From: Cristatella mucedo
Lineage: Eukaryota; Bryozoa; Phylactolaemata; Cristatellidae
Direction of reading: 5' to 3'
DNA: 64,000 nt
Assembly (NCBI GenBank): GCA_009760855.2
Contig: WPIO01000002.1
Location: forward strand, 8,989,501 to 9,053,500
The translations under genes were made by a program, and so were the position numbers. Shown here one piece after another: positions 20,888-32,160 of the stretch. Numbering within the stretch: position 1 is the stretch's first letter; every line of letters starts with the position of its first letter. The notes beneath the pieces were generated by a model that searched no databases, had not been told where the DNA came from, and saw nothing but the letters and a program-made list of their open reading frames with translations.

Positions 20888-21965
20888 TGTGCATTTGCTT
20901 TGATCCTTCCCAGCTTTCGAGCGACTCGAATTTTCTCAACTCACTTGCTGCATGTATTGATGACATTCGCACATGGATGGCAGAACATTTTCTTAAACTA
21001 AACGATGATAAAACTAACATGCTAGTTATGGGCAAACCCAGTGTGATTCAGAAATTGGAAAGGCTAACACTCAAAATTGGCTCTGCTAGCATATCTCCTG
21101 TTGAATCTGCACGAAATCTAGGTGTCGGGTCTTAAAGTGACCTCTCGTTAGACGACCACATCAGTTCCACGGTCAAGTCTGCCTACTTTCAGCTAGATGA
21201 CATTGCTAAAATTCGGGCTTGTTTAGATAAGGATACCACGTCTAAGTTGGTCCATGCATCCGTGACATCCCGTCTTGACTTCTGTAACTCACTGCTTGCT
21301 GGCCTACCGGCATGTGCGATCAGGCGATTGCAGCTGGTGCAAAACTCCGCAGCTAGTCTTGTCGTCATGAGCGTCGCAGTTGCCACATCACACCACTTCT
21401 CGCCGACCTGCACTGGCCACCAGTGAAGAAATGAATCGACTTCAAAGTTTTGTCACTCACTTTTAGGTACCTTTATTCTTGGGCTCTAGCCTAACTGTCA
21501 AATCTACTACCCCACCAAGCCAAGCATCATACCACCCGATTTTTGGAAACTAGCTGTTTACCTATACCTCGTACAAACCTCAAATTCTTTAAAGACCGTG
21601 CATTTAGTGATTATGCTCCTAAAGCCGGGAACTCTCTCCCAACTGAAGTCACAACATCTCCTGACTTGACCCCATGTAAAAAGAAATTAAAAACACACAT
21701 ATTTACGGCAGTGTTTTGTGGGTCCCTGTGATTCGTCCTTCACGTGTTTATGCGTGCTGACACTGTGCATGCTGCCACTAACCACGATTGCATGCTGAGC
21801 CTGTGCATGTCACCCCTAATTATGTTATTCATGCTGTTTACCAAGCATGATATTACTCGCCGCTCAATGGTGCTTCACTTTGCAGCAAATGTAAAGCGCC
21901 TAGAAAGAGATTGAATTATCTGAGGGCACTTTATCAAGTGAATTATTCTTATTATTATCAGTATT
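20888..21965 (+). mobile_element. LINE family 1, longer 5'-truncated copy
   Basis: Coding begins in the reverse-transcriptase palm just after the YADD box (CFDPSQLSSDSNFLNSLAAC). It goes on with [60 protein letters not shown] and the C-terminal NSLP / LKTHIFTAVF region, then the 3'UTR, stem-loop (21,893-21,935) and ATT tail. Stops and shifts (for example at 21,135 and about 21,360) make it a pseudogene. Confidence 0.85.
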
Positions 21966-22320
21966 ATGATCGGGTACACAAGGTTATTGGTAATTAGCAC
22001 TGTGTCAGCCTGCATAAGCACATAAAGGATAAACCACAGGGCGGGCCTAGAAAATGCTTTGGGAAACCAATTTGCAATTTCAAGACATCCAGCAAAAGCC
22101 GTCCGGTCACTTTCTTGTGCACAAGCTACTAGCTCCTGTTTGCACCTCGCTAACCCATATCCAAGGATTGACAGGCCAATAGCGGCGGCGGCTCCTTCTA
22201 CCTTTACTCTCAGCAGTACCTAATCGCTGCAGGCGGGCCATCACTACTAGCAGCCCCTCGATGATGATACTCCAGCACACAAATTCGTTTAAATTAAGGT
22301 TCTGGTGAAAGTTAATCCAA

Positions 22321-22665
22321 AGCCTGGAACTCACTCCCGAATTGCGTCACGACATCTCCTGATTTGACCACATTGAAAAAGCAACTACAACACATCTATT
22401 TATCTTTATCGCAAGGTTTAGTGGGTCCCTGCGATTCGTCCTTTACGTGCTTGTGCGTGCTGACACTGTGCTTACTGCCACTAACCATACTAGCATGCTG
22501 ACCCTGTGCATGTCACCCCTAACCAAGTTAGTCGTGTTGTCTAGTGAGCATGCTACCACTAACCAAACGATCTTTGCTTCCATTCCAACAAAAGTGAAAA
22601 GCGCCTAGAAAGAGATTAAGTTCTCTTAGGGTACTATATCAAATGAAATATTATTATTATTATTA
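22321..22665 (+). mobile_element. LINE family 1 3' fragment
   Basis: It starts in the coding end (SLELTPELRHDIS-like frame with shifts), followed by the 3'UTR with the GTGCATGTCACCCCTAACCA segment, the stem-loop AAAGCGCCTAGAAAGAGATT and (ATT)n. Confidence 0.75.
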
Positions 22666-22679
22666 ACTATCTGCACGAG

Positions 22680-24120
22680 CATATATCCAAGGATTTTACA
22701 AATGGGGTTGTGCTTTGATCATTAGTCAATCACCCGCCAATCTCTCTTATTTAATCAGCTTGCCCTCGAAATGATGAACGCAGCAAGACGGTTTACCAAA
22801 GATTGGTGGCCGTATTTCCGAGGATGGAAAATATTTGTTGATGTCTTCTACTACTGATGTAGTGATATCTTTGTAAATTTGAGCTGCATCCGTAACTTCT
22901 AGCCGTGCTTTGAGGCTCTGCTTTCACCAGTCTCTGGTCACGTGTCTGTGAAGTCCAGCACTGGTCGATTGCGTTTATCGGAAACATGGTAATAATAAAA
23001 ACGGGTCGCTTTCGTAAAGCAAGTGATCAAATTCTTATTCATACGCTTGACAGCCGCTCTTATAGAACCAATCACCGAAAAATGAATGATGAAACGATGA
23101 AACGCATGGTTTCATGCATGGACTAGCATTCAAAGCCCAAGTGAGATGCTGAAGCAAACGTGCAAAAGCAAACGCAGAGGGACAACGGCTTGCAGGACCT
23201 GCGGCAAGTAGCTGCACCAAAATATGCACAGCTAAGCACGTCAAGAATATAGAAACTGAGCAGGCATGTCCGATGTGGCGAGGAGTAATCTAAATGGAGC
23301 ACGTGCGTCTTGATCTGATATTTCAATTATACCAGACAATTGCCGGTAGCGACTGTAACTGGAAACAAGATCTTTAACTCTCGGTGCCTATGAGCGGAAG
23401 GCTCAATCACCGTAAAATTTTAATTTAGCTCAAATGACGCGGAGCAAGATGTGGAGGATCGGACAGTGCTACAGCACGACTCAAGAAACTATGAGTTCGA
23501 ACGTGGAAGCTGCTTAGCTCGAAAAATATAAATTCGGAGTAACTGGATGTGATGGCAACAGTATTTCTCGGTAACAAAGCCTTTAGGGCTGAAACGCTTG
23601 CATGCTGAGTTAGCAAGGTTTAGGTGGCTGTTAACCATTAATATGCTTGCAGAGCTTTAATTTCTATGAACCTGGAATTACCTAAACTACAACTTAAGCC
23701 TTAACAAGTAAACTAAAGTTTAATTATCCTAATTATAATTATTAAAAGCTTATATTGCACTCCAAGAGAACCAAATATTGTTCTAGTTATTAATCTATTA
23801 TATGTATGCTTAAAGGGTAGCATTTCCATTGGTTAGTTGTTAAATGTACGAATAAAAATCACATAGGTAAGAAGAGGATAACTCATGCTGAAGCAGCAAC
23901 GGCTATACGAAATCGGCGTGTTTTAGTTGCTTCTCCTTAAACGTGAAAAATTCTGTAGACGATGTGTTTTCAGTCGGTACGAAGTTCAAGGCTTTTGTAT
24001 CACAGTAACTACAAACGTGGTCGCTGAGAGTTTGAATTTTGTTAAATTCACAACCAAACATTCGGAATACCGGGGATATGACTAGTTCTACACGTCATTC
24101 CAATTCAGCGGCGGCCTGGG
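22680..24120. other. Host intergenic DNA, no gene seen
   Basis: No supported gene or recognisable repeat. Short lower-strand frames at 22.8-23.6 kb lack motifs and splice signals. Confidence 0.4.
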
Positions 24121-24148
24121 AAAACAGGCATTGGTTTGTGAACAAGTA

Positions 24149-24885
24149 ATGCTGGTGAAAATCTCTGCAGCAAGGCTTGCCTGTCGGAAACTTTGCAATT
24201 GCCACGTTTCACTATTCTCACCGACTTGCACTGCCTTCCCATCAATCGGTTTGAATTCAATGTTCTGTATACCACTTTTAGATCTATTCATTCTTTTTCT
24301 TCAGTCCACCTGTTTGAACTAATTCCCTATCACTATAGGAATCGTAATACTAGCTCTTTAATAAAATAAATAAATCCTAGCTGATTAAAAAGCCTCTTTT
24401 TCATAGTGACAGAAGAGCCTTTACGGCTATCACCACCGCTTGCAGTGGCGATAAAGAATCGCCCACCGCAGGAATCGAACCCACGACCTCGGGACCGAGG
24501 TCGTGAAAGCAACCGCCTTACCTAGTGTGCCATCACGGCTCACCACTTCGCAAGTCGTTCAGCTGTGCCTCGAACCAATCTCAAATCCTTTAGAGACCGT
24601 GCATCCAGTTCGCCAGCTCCCATAGCCCGAAAGTCAATCCCAACTAATTTTACAATGTTGCCTGACTTGTCGACATTAAAGAACCTTAAAAACGCCAATT
24701 TAATCATAGCATTTGTCAAGATCGAGTGAATCATCCTTCATTTGTTTGTGCGTGCTGACGATGAGCATGCTATCACCAACCATATTGACTATTGCTACTT
24801 CTAAAAAAAATCCGAAGATCTTAGCAAGATATTTAGTTCTCTATTGTTCAGTATAATTTCTTACTATTACTATTGCCACTATTTT
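24149..24885 (+). mobile_element. LINE family 1 copy, old, split by a SINE
   Basis: The left part (24,149-24,365) reads VKISAARLACRKLCNCHVS and continues to the region before the SFSES segment. The right part (24,545-24,885) resumes with [13 protein letters not shown], the 3'UTR and a worn stem-loop. The tRNA-derived SINE at 24,366-24,544 separates them. The divergence is higher than in other copies. Confidence 0.65.
24366..24544 (-). mobile_element. tRNA-derived SINE, copy 1
   Basis: The 5' part is tRNA-like on the lower strand: A box TGGCACACTAGG (24,532-24,521), B box GGTTCGATTCC (24,481-24,471), and between them the palindrome ACGACCTCGGTCCCGAGGTC (plus GT) forming a strong hairpin. These are internal RNA polymerase III promoter boxes. 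The tail region reads through GGCTCTTCTGTC and ends near an AATAAA-rich stretch. It is inserted in a LINE copy. Two further copies are at 37.2 and 49.1 kb. Confidence 0.8.
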
Positions 24886-24889
24886 TTTA

Positions 24890-27800
24890 ATCGTTCGCAT
24901 GCGGCCGTCTTCGGATAAGCCAAGTGTAAGCCAAGAGCATGGACTTGTTGTGCAGGTACTTACTTTCTTGTGCCTTGTGCGTTAGCCCATGTGTAAATTT
25001 CTACCTTTTAATAACCAAAATCTACGGCTCTATCCTTGTGACATGCAGTTCTTAACACATATAGATATGAATTAAGTTCTCTTAGGGTGGTATGCGAATG
25101 GACTATGTTCTAGATTCACTCGAGGGCGTTTGAAACACTATCAGCAAAACTGAATTCACGAAGGCAAAGAGAGCTTTCTTCCGCGTATGTTTAAGTTTGT
25201 ACCGCAGGCGAGTGGTGGTTCTCTCGCTGCACACTTACAAGACTCACCGACCGGAAGCGAATGACGTCAAAGACAAGCCTGCTCCAGTCAGCTTCTCTCC
25301 TCATCCATCCACCGGCCAGGAAAGAGGTTGTAGACAAATCTGGTGACAGTTTTATAAAAACGCGCGCTACTCAAAAGGAATGTCCACCAATGTTCTATTT
25401 GCATACGTGGTCTGCAGTTCAGCAGAAAGGTGTCAAGCTTAACGGTCGTGAGGTCGATTCGTTTGAACTGATCCGAAAAGGCATGCTGGGAAGTGAACGC
25501 TTGGCATCCGACTACTTCCGTGTAGTACTGACAAGGTTTGGCCGATAGTTGCGGCTTTGAATGTGCTACAACCTCAATGCTGTTACCGGGTAGCATGCTT
25601 ATGGCACCTAACTTCACTCAATCCATACGATGGGTCAGACTGTGATTTTACGTTATGTCTAAATAGATGTCTGGGCAACGTCCATGACCAGGAACTTCGG
25701 GTTCGTCAGCAATCGGGTGGAAAGATGCGCATTTGACGGGTGGCAAACCTTCAAGACTTTATAACCAAATGGACCCACCGGATGAGGTTACTAGGCTTAA
25801 TTGTCGGCGCTCCCAAGCATTCCGGCTACGACTTCGTCTCTTAAGAGCGTGCTAAAGCTTTTTAGGGCCTTTCCGCCCACTTAATTGCCAACACAATTAT
25901 GTTATAGAGCAAGCTACATATCCTAGCTGCACAGTTAGAATAATAATAATCAGCAGTGATCTTTTCCACAAGCCCATGAAAATAAATCCTCATTTTATTT
26001 TGTTTGCTGTTAAGTGAAAATCAATTTTAAAAACTGAGTTTAAATTAACGTGCAAAATTGTAATATGAAGAGTCTGTGAGTGAGTTAGTGGTTTTTGCTT
26101 GTTTCGCGGCATTGCGTTTGCAAGGTCCCAGCTCTGACAGTAAGATTCAAATAAAGGAATCTTAGGAAATTAGCCCATTGATTAATCACAAATCCAATAA
26201 CATTACTTACAAAAAGCCCTAAAAAATCTATAGGGCAGACCGGAAAAATTATTTTTATTTTGGGAAAAGACCCGCAAGATTTTCAAGTACGCGGGCCTGG
26301 CCCAAAATTAACGGAATATTATAGCGTGAAATAATTGCGTTTTTATGGCATACTCGGTGGCTGCTCATTGAGTAGAATTAAAACATAATGTCTTCGTTGG
26401 TGGCGGTCGGGGTACTTTGGAATAGGGGCAGCCCACCTCATTGCCGCCTGTAGGGGGCGTCATATTTCCCCTGGCTCCGCCGCTGTCTTTAGTACCACGA
26501 GGATTCACCCCATTAAGTATGACGAGAAAAGTTTGATGACCAAATTTGCCATGCATCTCTTTGTTCCTCATTCTTTTCGGCCGTTGCTGCTGGTGAAAGC
26601 GGCTCTTTCTGTCAGCTTCTGCATAGAGACATTCGGCATTCTCGTATGGCTCCTTTAAAGCTTCCGGTGACGCTGGATTTTGATCGGTTTTCATTTAATA
26701 AATATACCGGTGCGAATTTAAAATTTACCATTAATTCCCAAGCATTTAAAAAGCTGCAGAAGCTGTCTTCTTACACTAATTGGATAGCTTTCTAATATTC
26801 CAACTCCGCTACGCCAAGCTTTAAGCTGCGAAGCAACAAAAGCTCCTTGGCATTTTTCACTTCGGGCGTAAAGCAGAGCGTGCAAGCTGCATAAATATAT
26901 TGGCTTACTTTAGAAAACCCTTTAAATTAAATTCTATCTAAGTGCTTTAAGTTATAGCGACTCCATGCGCAATATCAATTTTGAGAGTGCACGTTTTAGC
27001 AACATAAGCAAATTAGTAAATAATCTTTCCTCTTTTATTTAACACTCATTCTTTGTCTATCCTTGTTGTGCAATTACATAAGCATTACGTAAGGCTGAAT
27101 GGAAGCTTGAAATCAGGGGTTGACAAAGGAACTTACGAAATAACTAACACACCTAGATTACCATAGTGATAAACATACACGCACTATACTATACTTAAAC
27201 TGAATTCCACAAATGAGAGGCAGACAAAACACCGCTAGTGAAATACATGCAAAAACCAAAATGCATTGAAACTTCCATTTGAATCGTTGGGTATTCACCG
27301 AACTATACAGCCTGCAAATTCCAAGAAATTCTAAAACAAAATATTTTAAAAGGCTTTACAATTACATGGGAATGATATTAAAGCATTTTTCTCAAAGCGA
27401 ATAATTCTTTTAAGCTTTTCAGACCTCGCGTGAATTCTCCAGGAAGTAACCAGATTTAATCAAATAAAATAGTTGAGCAGTTGAATAATAGCTAATATGT
27501 GACATCCAAAAAATCCATGTCCAGGTTTGAGATGAACGGGTGTTTTAGTCAAAAGTAAGTTTTCTAAGCATGAACAAATAATTTTGAAGCTTGCGAGACT
27601 GTTCAAAGTTCTGCGCGGGTGAAAATCTACACAAGTCCACATTTTCCCTTGATGTATACCATATCTCAAACCGGGAAATTGGCGAGTACATAAATAGCTT
27701 ACTGCTAATAAGTTTTCGTGTTTTTAATTCACGAAGGTAATGTAGGCAAGGAAGGCTTATCAAGTTACACAAACAACTAGACAGTAGCTCTCCGAGGGAG

Positions 27801-27940
27801 TTCCAATTCTGAAGATTTACTAAAACTGGTGAATTACTTGTTAAGGAATGATCAATGGTCTTCAAAAGGAAAGCACTTCTAGAAGCACATGTTTTGCCAC
27901 AGAGTAGGTTTGTGGCGTTAGCTAAGAAACTTGGTAGCCT
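24890..27940. other. Host intergenic DNA with one short repeat
   Basis: No gene could be supported. A worn LINE-like tip is possible at 25,065-25,110. A stretch at 26,345-26,480 (ACTCGGTGGCTGCTCATTGA) is similar to sequences at 60,420-60,560 and, inverted, at 31,510-31,640, so it is a minor interspersed repeat of unknown type. Confidence 0.35.
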
Positions 27941-27943
27941 TTT

Positions 27944-28775
27944 GATGATAATAATAACAACAATAATAATGCACTTGATAAAGCGCCCTCAGAGAAATCA
28001 ATCTCTTTCCAGGCGCTTTACATTTGCTGCAATGGGAAACGCGATTGAATGGTGAGTAATATCACGCTTGATAAACAACATGAATAACAAACATGGTTAG
28101 GGGTGCATGCACACGGTCAGCATGCAAATGTGGTTAGTGGCAGCATGCACAGTGTCAGCACGCACAAGTACATGAAGGAAGAATCACAGGAACCCACTAA
28201 ATGCTGTCCTAAATAGGTGTGTTTTTAAATTCTTTTTAAATGTGGTCAGGTCAGGGGATGTTCTGACGCAAGTCGGGAGGGAGTTCCAGGCTTTGGGAGC
28301 ATACGAACTAAATGCACGGTCTCCAAAGGATTTGAGGTTTGTACGAGGTATTGGTAAACTGTTGGATTCCGAAAAGCTGGTGGTACGATGCTTGGCCTGG
28401 TGGGGGTGTAGAGCTGAGAGATATGCTGGAGCCAAAGAATGAATTAACCTAAAAGTGAGCGACAAAACCTTGAAATCAATCCCTTGCTTTACTGGTAGCC
28501 CGTGCAGGTCGGCGAGAAGTGGTATGATGGGGCAACTACTACGCCCACGACAGACAAGCCTAGCTGCGGAGTTTTGCACCAGCTTTAATAGCCTGATTGC
28601 ACATGCCGGTAGGCCAGCAAGCAGTGAGCTACAGAAGTCAAGACAGGACGTTATAAATGCATGGACCAACTTGAACATGGTATCCTTATCTAAATAAGAC
28701 CGAATTTTAGCAATTTCATGTAGCTGAAAGTAGGCAGACTTGACTGTGGAGCTGATGTGGCCGTCAAACCCTTAT
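27944..28775 (-). mobile_element. LINE family 1 copy, well preserved C-terminus
   Basis: Lower-strand coding from TVKSAYFQL and the KLVHAFITSCLDFCSSLLAG region to [14 protein letters not shown] is open for 164 codons (28,678-28,184). The 3'UTR, stem-loop (28,025-27,975) and a short (ATT) tail at 27,944-27,972 follow. The 5' end is truncated at about 28,775. Confidence 0.85.
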
Positions 28776-28986
28776 CAAGAATACAATAATAAAGCCACTT
28801 TTACAGGGTCTGTTTTCCGTCTGTCAGCTTGAACTTGATTTTCAGTCGATGATAATAACGGATGAAAAGCGAAAAGTTATAAGATCAGTTTTTCTATTGG
28901 CTTATAGTCGGTTTTTCTGCCAGTTATCCACAAAGCTCCACGCCTAGTATAGTCAAGTGTTTGGTGCAATTGGTACGGCAGCAAAT

Positions 28987-29500
28987 TTCACCATGTAATG
29001 TATCTCCGTCTGTAACTCCACAAAGTCATAAAGACCGTGTGGGTGTTACGCAGGAGAGTTGTGTATAGCACACTCACAGCCTAAGCGGCTTTCGGTACGC
29101 ATTCGGTAGCCAACAGACATCGTCTCACGCAATAAAGAGAAAGTGGGAAGCATACCAGAGTCAGGAGAGCAGTTGAATTAGTGAGTAGCATGGAAGTAGT
29201 AGCTCAGAACCGCTGAAAAGAATGAGCCATAGTCGGTAGTTGTAGAGTAGTTGTCGTTGCGTAAGAATTGTGGAAGCGAGTTCCCCAGCCTAGGACCTGC
29301 AGAGCTAAAGCTTCTGTCGCCAACGGTCTTTAGGCGAAGGAATGGGACAGCTCATTTATTGCCCACACAGGACCTGAGGGCGCGAACAGGCTGAAACTGA
29401 TGCAGCAGTTCAGCTAGGTACGAAGGAGCCAAGCCGTGGTGGGCCTTGTGGGTCAGCGTCAGAACCCTGCTCTGAATGTGCTACAGCTCTCCATTTTACT
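28987..29500 (-). mobile_element. LINE family 2 fragment, copy A
   Basis: The lower strand encodes a different ORF2 C-terminus. TKAHHGLAPSYLAELLHQF is followed by RALRSCVGNK, a stop, FLRLKTVGDRSFSSAGPRL and NSLPQFLRNDNYST. This is the usual order of the last part of CR1/Jockey-type ORF2 (A-P-x-Y-L, L-R-S, G-D-R-x-F, W/G-N-S-L-P). Related copies lie at 30.3 and 39.3 kb. It is more distant from family 1. Confidence 0.7.
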
Positions 29501-29509
29501 GCCTCGTAG

Positions 29510-30310
29510 CCGCTATGCGTGAGTTACTTTTGAAAAAGCTAGAACAAATGAACAAAAAACCAAGGCAAATAAATGAATATTCGGATGGCTCCGATATGCA
29601 TGAATGTTTCATTTGATGAGCTACTTGAGAGTGATTGTATTCTTCAAGAAACCCATTTCCGTTGAAGCTGGTGAAGCAGCTGATGGTGCGACACCCTGAG
29701 CAGGGAGCTTAATCATTCACTTGCGTGGCGCCTTCATACAACAAAATCTGTTTCGGTTCACCTTAAAATTCCCGCAATACAAGCAGTAACGAACGAAGAA
29801 AGATTGACCAGCATGCCATCGTGCTGACACAAGCAAGCAGAAGCGCCCGTCAATCTTGCTTAGAACAGCTCCGAAAGCACACAAGGAGACACTCGGAAAT
29901 ACAGAATTATGTTACACGTAGTTGATAGCACGTACTGAAACGTGCACATGTAAACACGCAGGAACAAAGCAGACAAAATCACTTGAGGCTCTGGGAAAGC
30001 TGAGCCGGACATGTGCGCCTTTAGCTGAGACTTGAATGATGAACAAGCGATTTTTATGACGATATAAACCAGCAGCGAGTTTTCGATGTCAGCAAATACG
30101 AATTGAAGGCACGATCAACGAAAAGTGCAATTTAGATCTACGAGCGATGAAAGGAATTAAAGGCCAAACAGAAGGTGGTGCGAGAGCACATTGGCGAAGA
30201 AAAAATGTCAGATGGGTTGACCAGTGCAAGTGAGTTAAGCGATCTGCACATCAAAGAAAAGACGGAATATGCCGTGCGAGGCTAGACAGAGAGCCAGTGA
30301 AGTACAGACA
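29510..30310. other. No gene seen
   Basis: Noncoding in all frames as far as I can tell. It lies between two copies of LINE family 2 and may be part of an older rearranged copy. Confidence 0.3.
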
Positions 30311-30316
30311 GATGTA

Positions 30317-31220
30317 ATGCAATGTAATGAATCTCCGTTTGTAACTCAGCAAAACCACAAGGACTCCGTCTTTAACTCCACAAAGCCATACAGACTAAGT
30401 TGGTGGTGCACAGGAGAGTTTTCTTTAGCCCACCCATAGCCTAAATGACATTCGATTCTCTTTTTGTAGCCAAGTTTCTTCATCTCACGCAACAAAGGGA
30501 AAGCGAGAAGCATTGCTTAGTCAGGAGGTCAGTCGAGGTACGTAGTAGCAGTAGCATGGAAGTAACAGCTTGGGATGAATTGAAAGGATATGCCACAGTC
30601 TGAAGCAGGAAATCAGATGTCGTTGAGTAAGAATTGTGGACCTGAGAGTTCCCACTTTAAAATTGATATGTTCAATAGTCCATGACCTGCAGACCAAAAG
30701 CTTTTTTTGCTAACGGTCTTTAAGTCAAGGAACGGGGCAGCTAATATATCATTCACAGAGGAGGTAAAGGCATGTTGAGGCTGTAGCTGGTTCAGCATTT
30801 TAGCTATGTATGAATGACCCAAGCAGTTGCAGGCCTCGTGGGTCAGCGTTTGATTTTTACTCTGCATCTATTGATCAACCGAAAGCCATTCAACCTAATT
30901 GAGCAAATGAGACAATTTATCAAACCTCTGCAATTCGGTAACTATTCTTGCAGCCATATTTATAAGCAGCTGCAGTGGCCTACTGGCTTTTTCTCTGGTA
31001 CCCCAACCAAAATGTACTTGCAAGTGCTGTGATATAGCTGCTATGCTGTTGAAGGGAGGCCAGACAAGACACTGAGTTGTGCAACTGTTGCAGACGACTG
31101 AAAGTGCACATCGAGAATAGCGAATAAATAAATTGGGTGTGATCCAGACGAGATTTTACAATCGTATGAACTAACTTGGTTGTGGTACTTTTGTCTAAGC
31201 AGGTAGCGACTTTTTTAATG
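30317..31220 (-). mobile_element. LINE family 2 fragment, copy B (longest)
   Basis: This copy reaches further 5' into the reverse transcriptase. CLDKSTTTKLVHTIVKSRLD (31,200-31,130) corresponds to the family 1 segment [13 protein letters not shown], and the C-terminal region down to about 30,320 is shared with copies A and C. Several stops are present. Confidence 0.7.
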
Positions 31221-31229
31221 GACTCAGCT

Positions 31230-32150
31230 AAATGTAGCCAAATGAAGTTTTAGGCAATGGCTCATCTATTAGTTAATGCGTCTTTTGAAAGCTCAGATTG
31301 TTGGAAGATTTCACTGGAGTGCTGAAGGGGCGATGCCAGGTGGCGGCTGTGGCAGCTGCCACCATTCGCCTGATAGTTGATAGCCGAGTCTGACTTCCGG
31401 TCGGGCGGCCAGCTGCCGCGATTGAGCGGCGGTTGACTTCTTTATGCTTAGTTCCGACACCCGCAGGCACTGGGGCCGCTCCCAGACGCTCTCTTTACAG
31501 GGGGCTCCGCCCTTAGACTCCCTTGCCAAACCGGCGCTCCAATCCTAGCTTCGTCTCTGCCCGCGACAGTCGACAACGACAAAATCGTGTCTTATCTCCA
31601 CTTGATAAGAAGCCACTACACCGTGTTGAAAACATATTATCCTATTTCTTGTTTCTCATTAATTGTGGTGATAGCCCCGCCTACTTGAAAATGATGCGGT
31701 CTTGTTCTTAACAAGAAAATTTTGAAGGTCTTGCCAAAATATAATTCCTGATGCCGCAACTGGTTAGGGTAATGATAAGTCTTTCTCCCTCGCTCTCTCT
31801 ACCCTTTTCTCTCTCTCTCTCTCACGCATCACCCTGACTCGATCATTTAGAGAGGGCTCGCTAAAGTGAGGATTAGGAACAGGTGCAGCATGATCGTATT
31901 CAAAAATCACCCCATAAGCTTGGTGTTGCTGTTAGTAGTTGTACAATTACTTCCCTAAAATGCAAGCCTTAGTACGAATGTATTGCTCTGTAAGGCACTC
32001 TGGCAGTACAGCCTTAGTTAGGGTTTCACGAAGCAGCCGCGTTGCAACGGTCGTGCATCTGGGCTCAGACATATAAATTCACCTTGACTAAAGCAAAACT
32101 AGCTGTGCACGAGCTGGCAGTAGTTGCGTCTCAAACTTAGCTGCTCAGCA
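31230..32150. other. No supported gene; short CT-rich tract
   Basis: It contains a CT-rich stretch (31,784-31,823) and a repeat related to 60.4 kb (31,510-31,640, inverted). No coding signal is seen. It lies downstream of the lower-strand lectin gene. Confidence 0.35.
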
Positions 32151-32160
32151 ATCAACACTA

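Noticed and set aside
24366-24544. A functional tRNA gene
   Set aside because: A and B boxes are present, but the body is repeated three times with a non-tRNA 3' half and a palindrome where a normal anticodon arm should be; it is a SINE.
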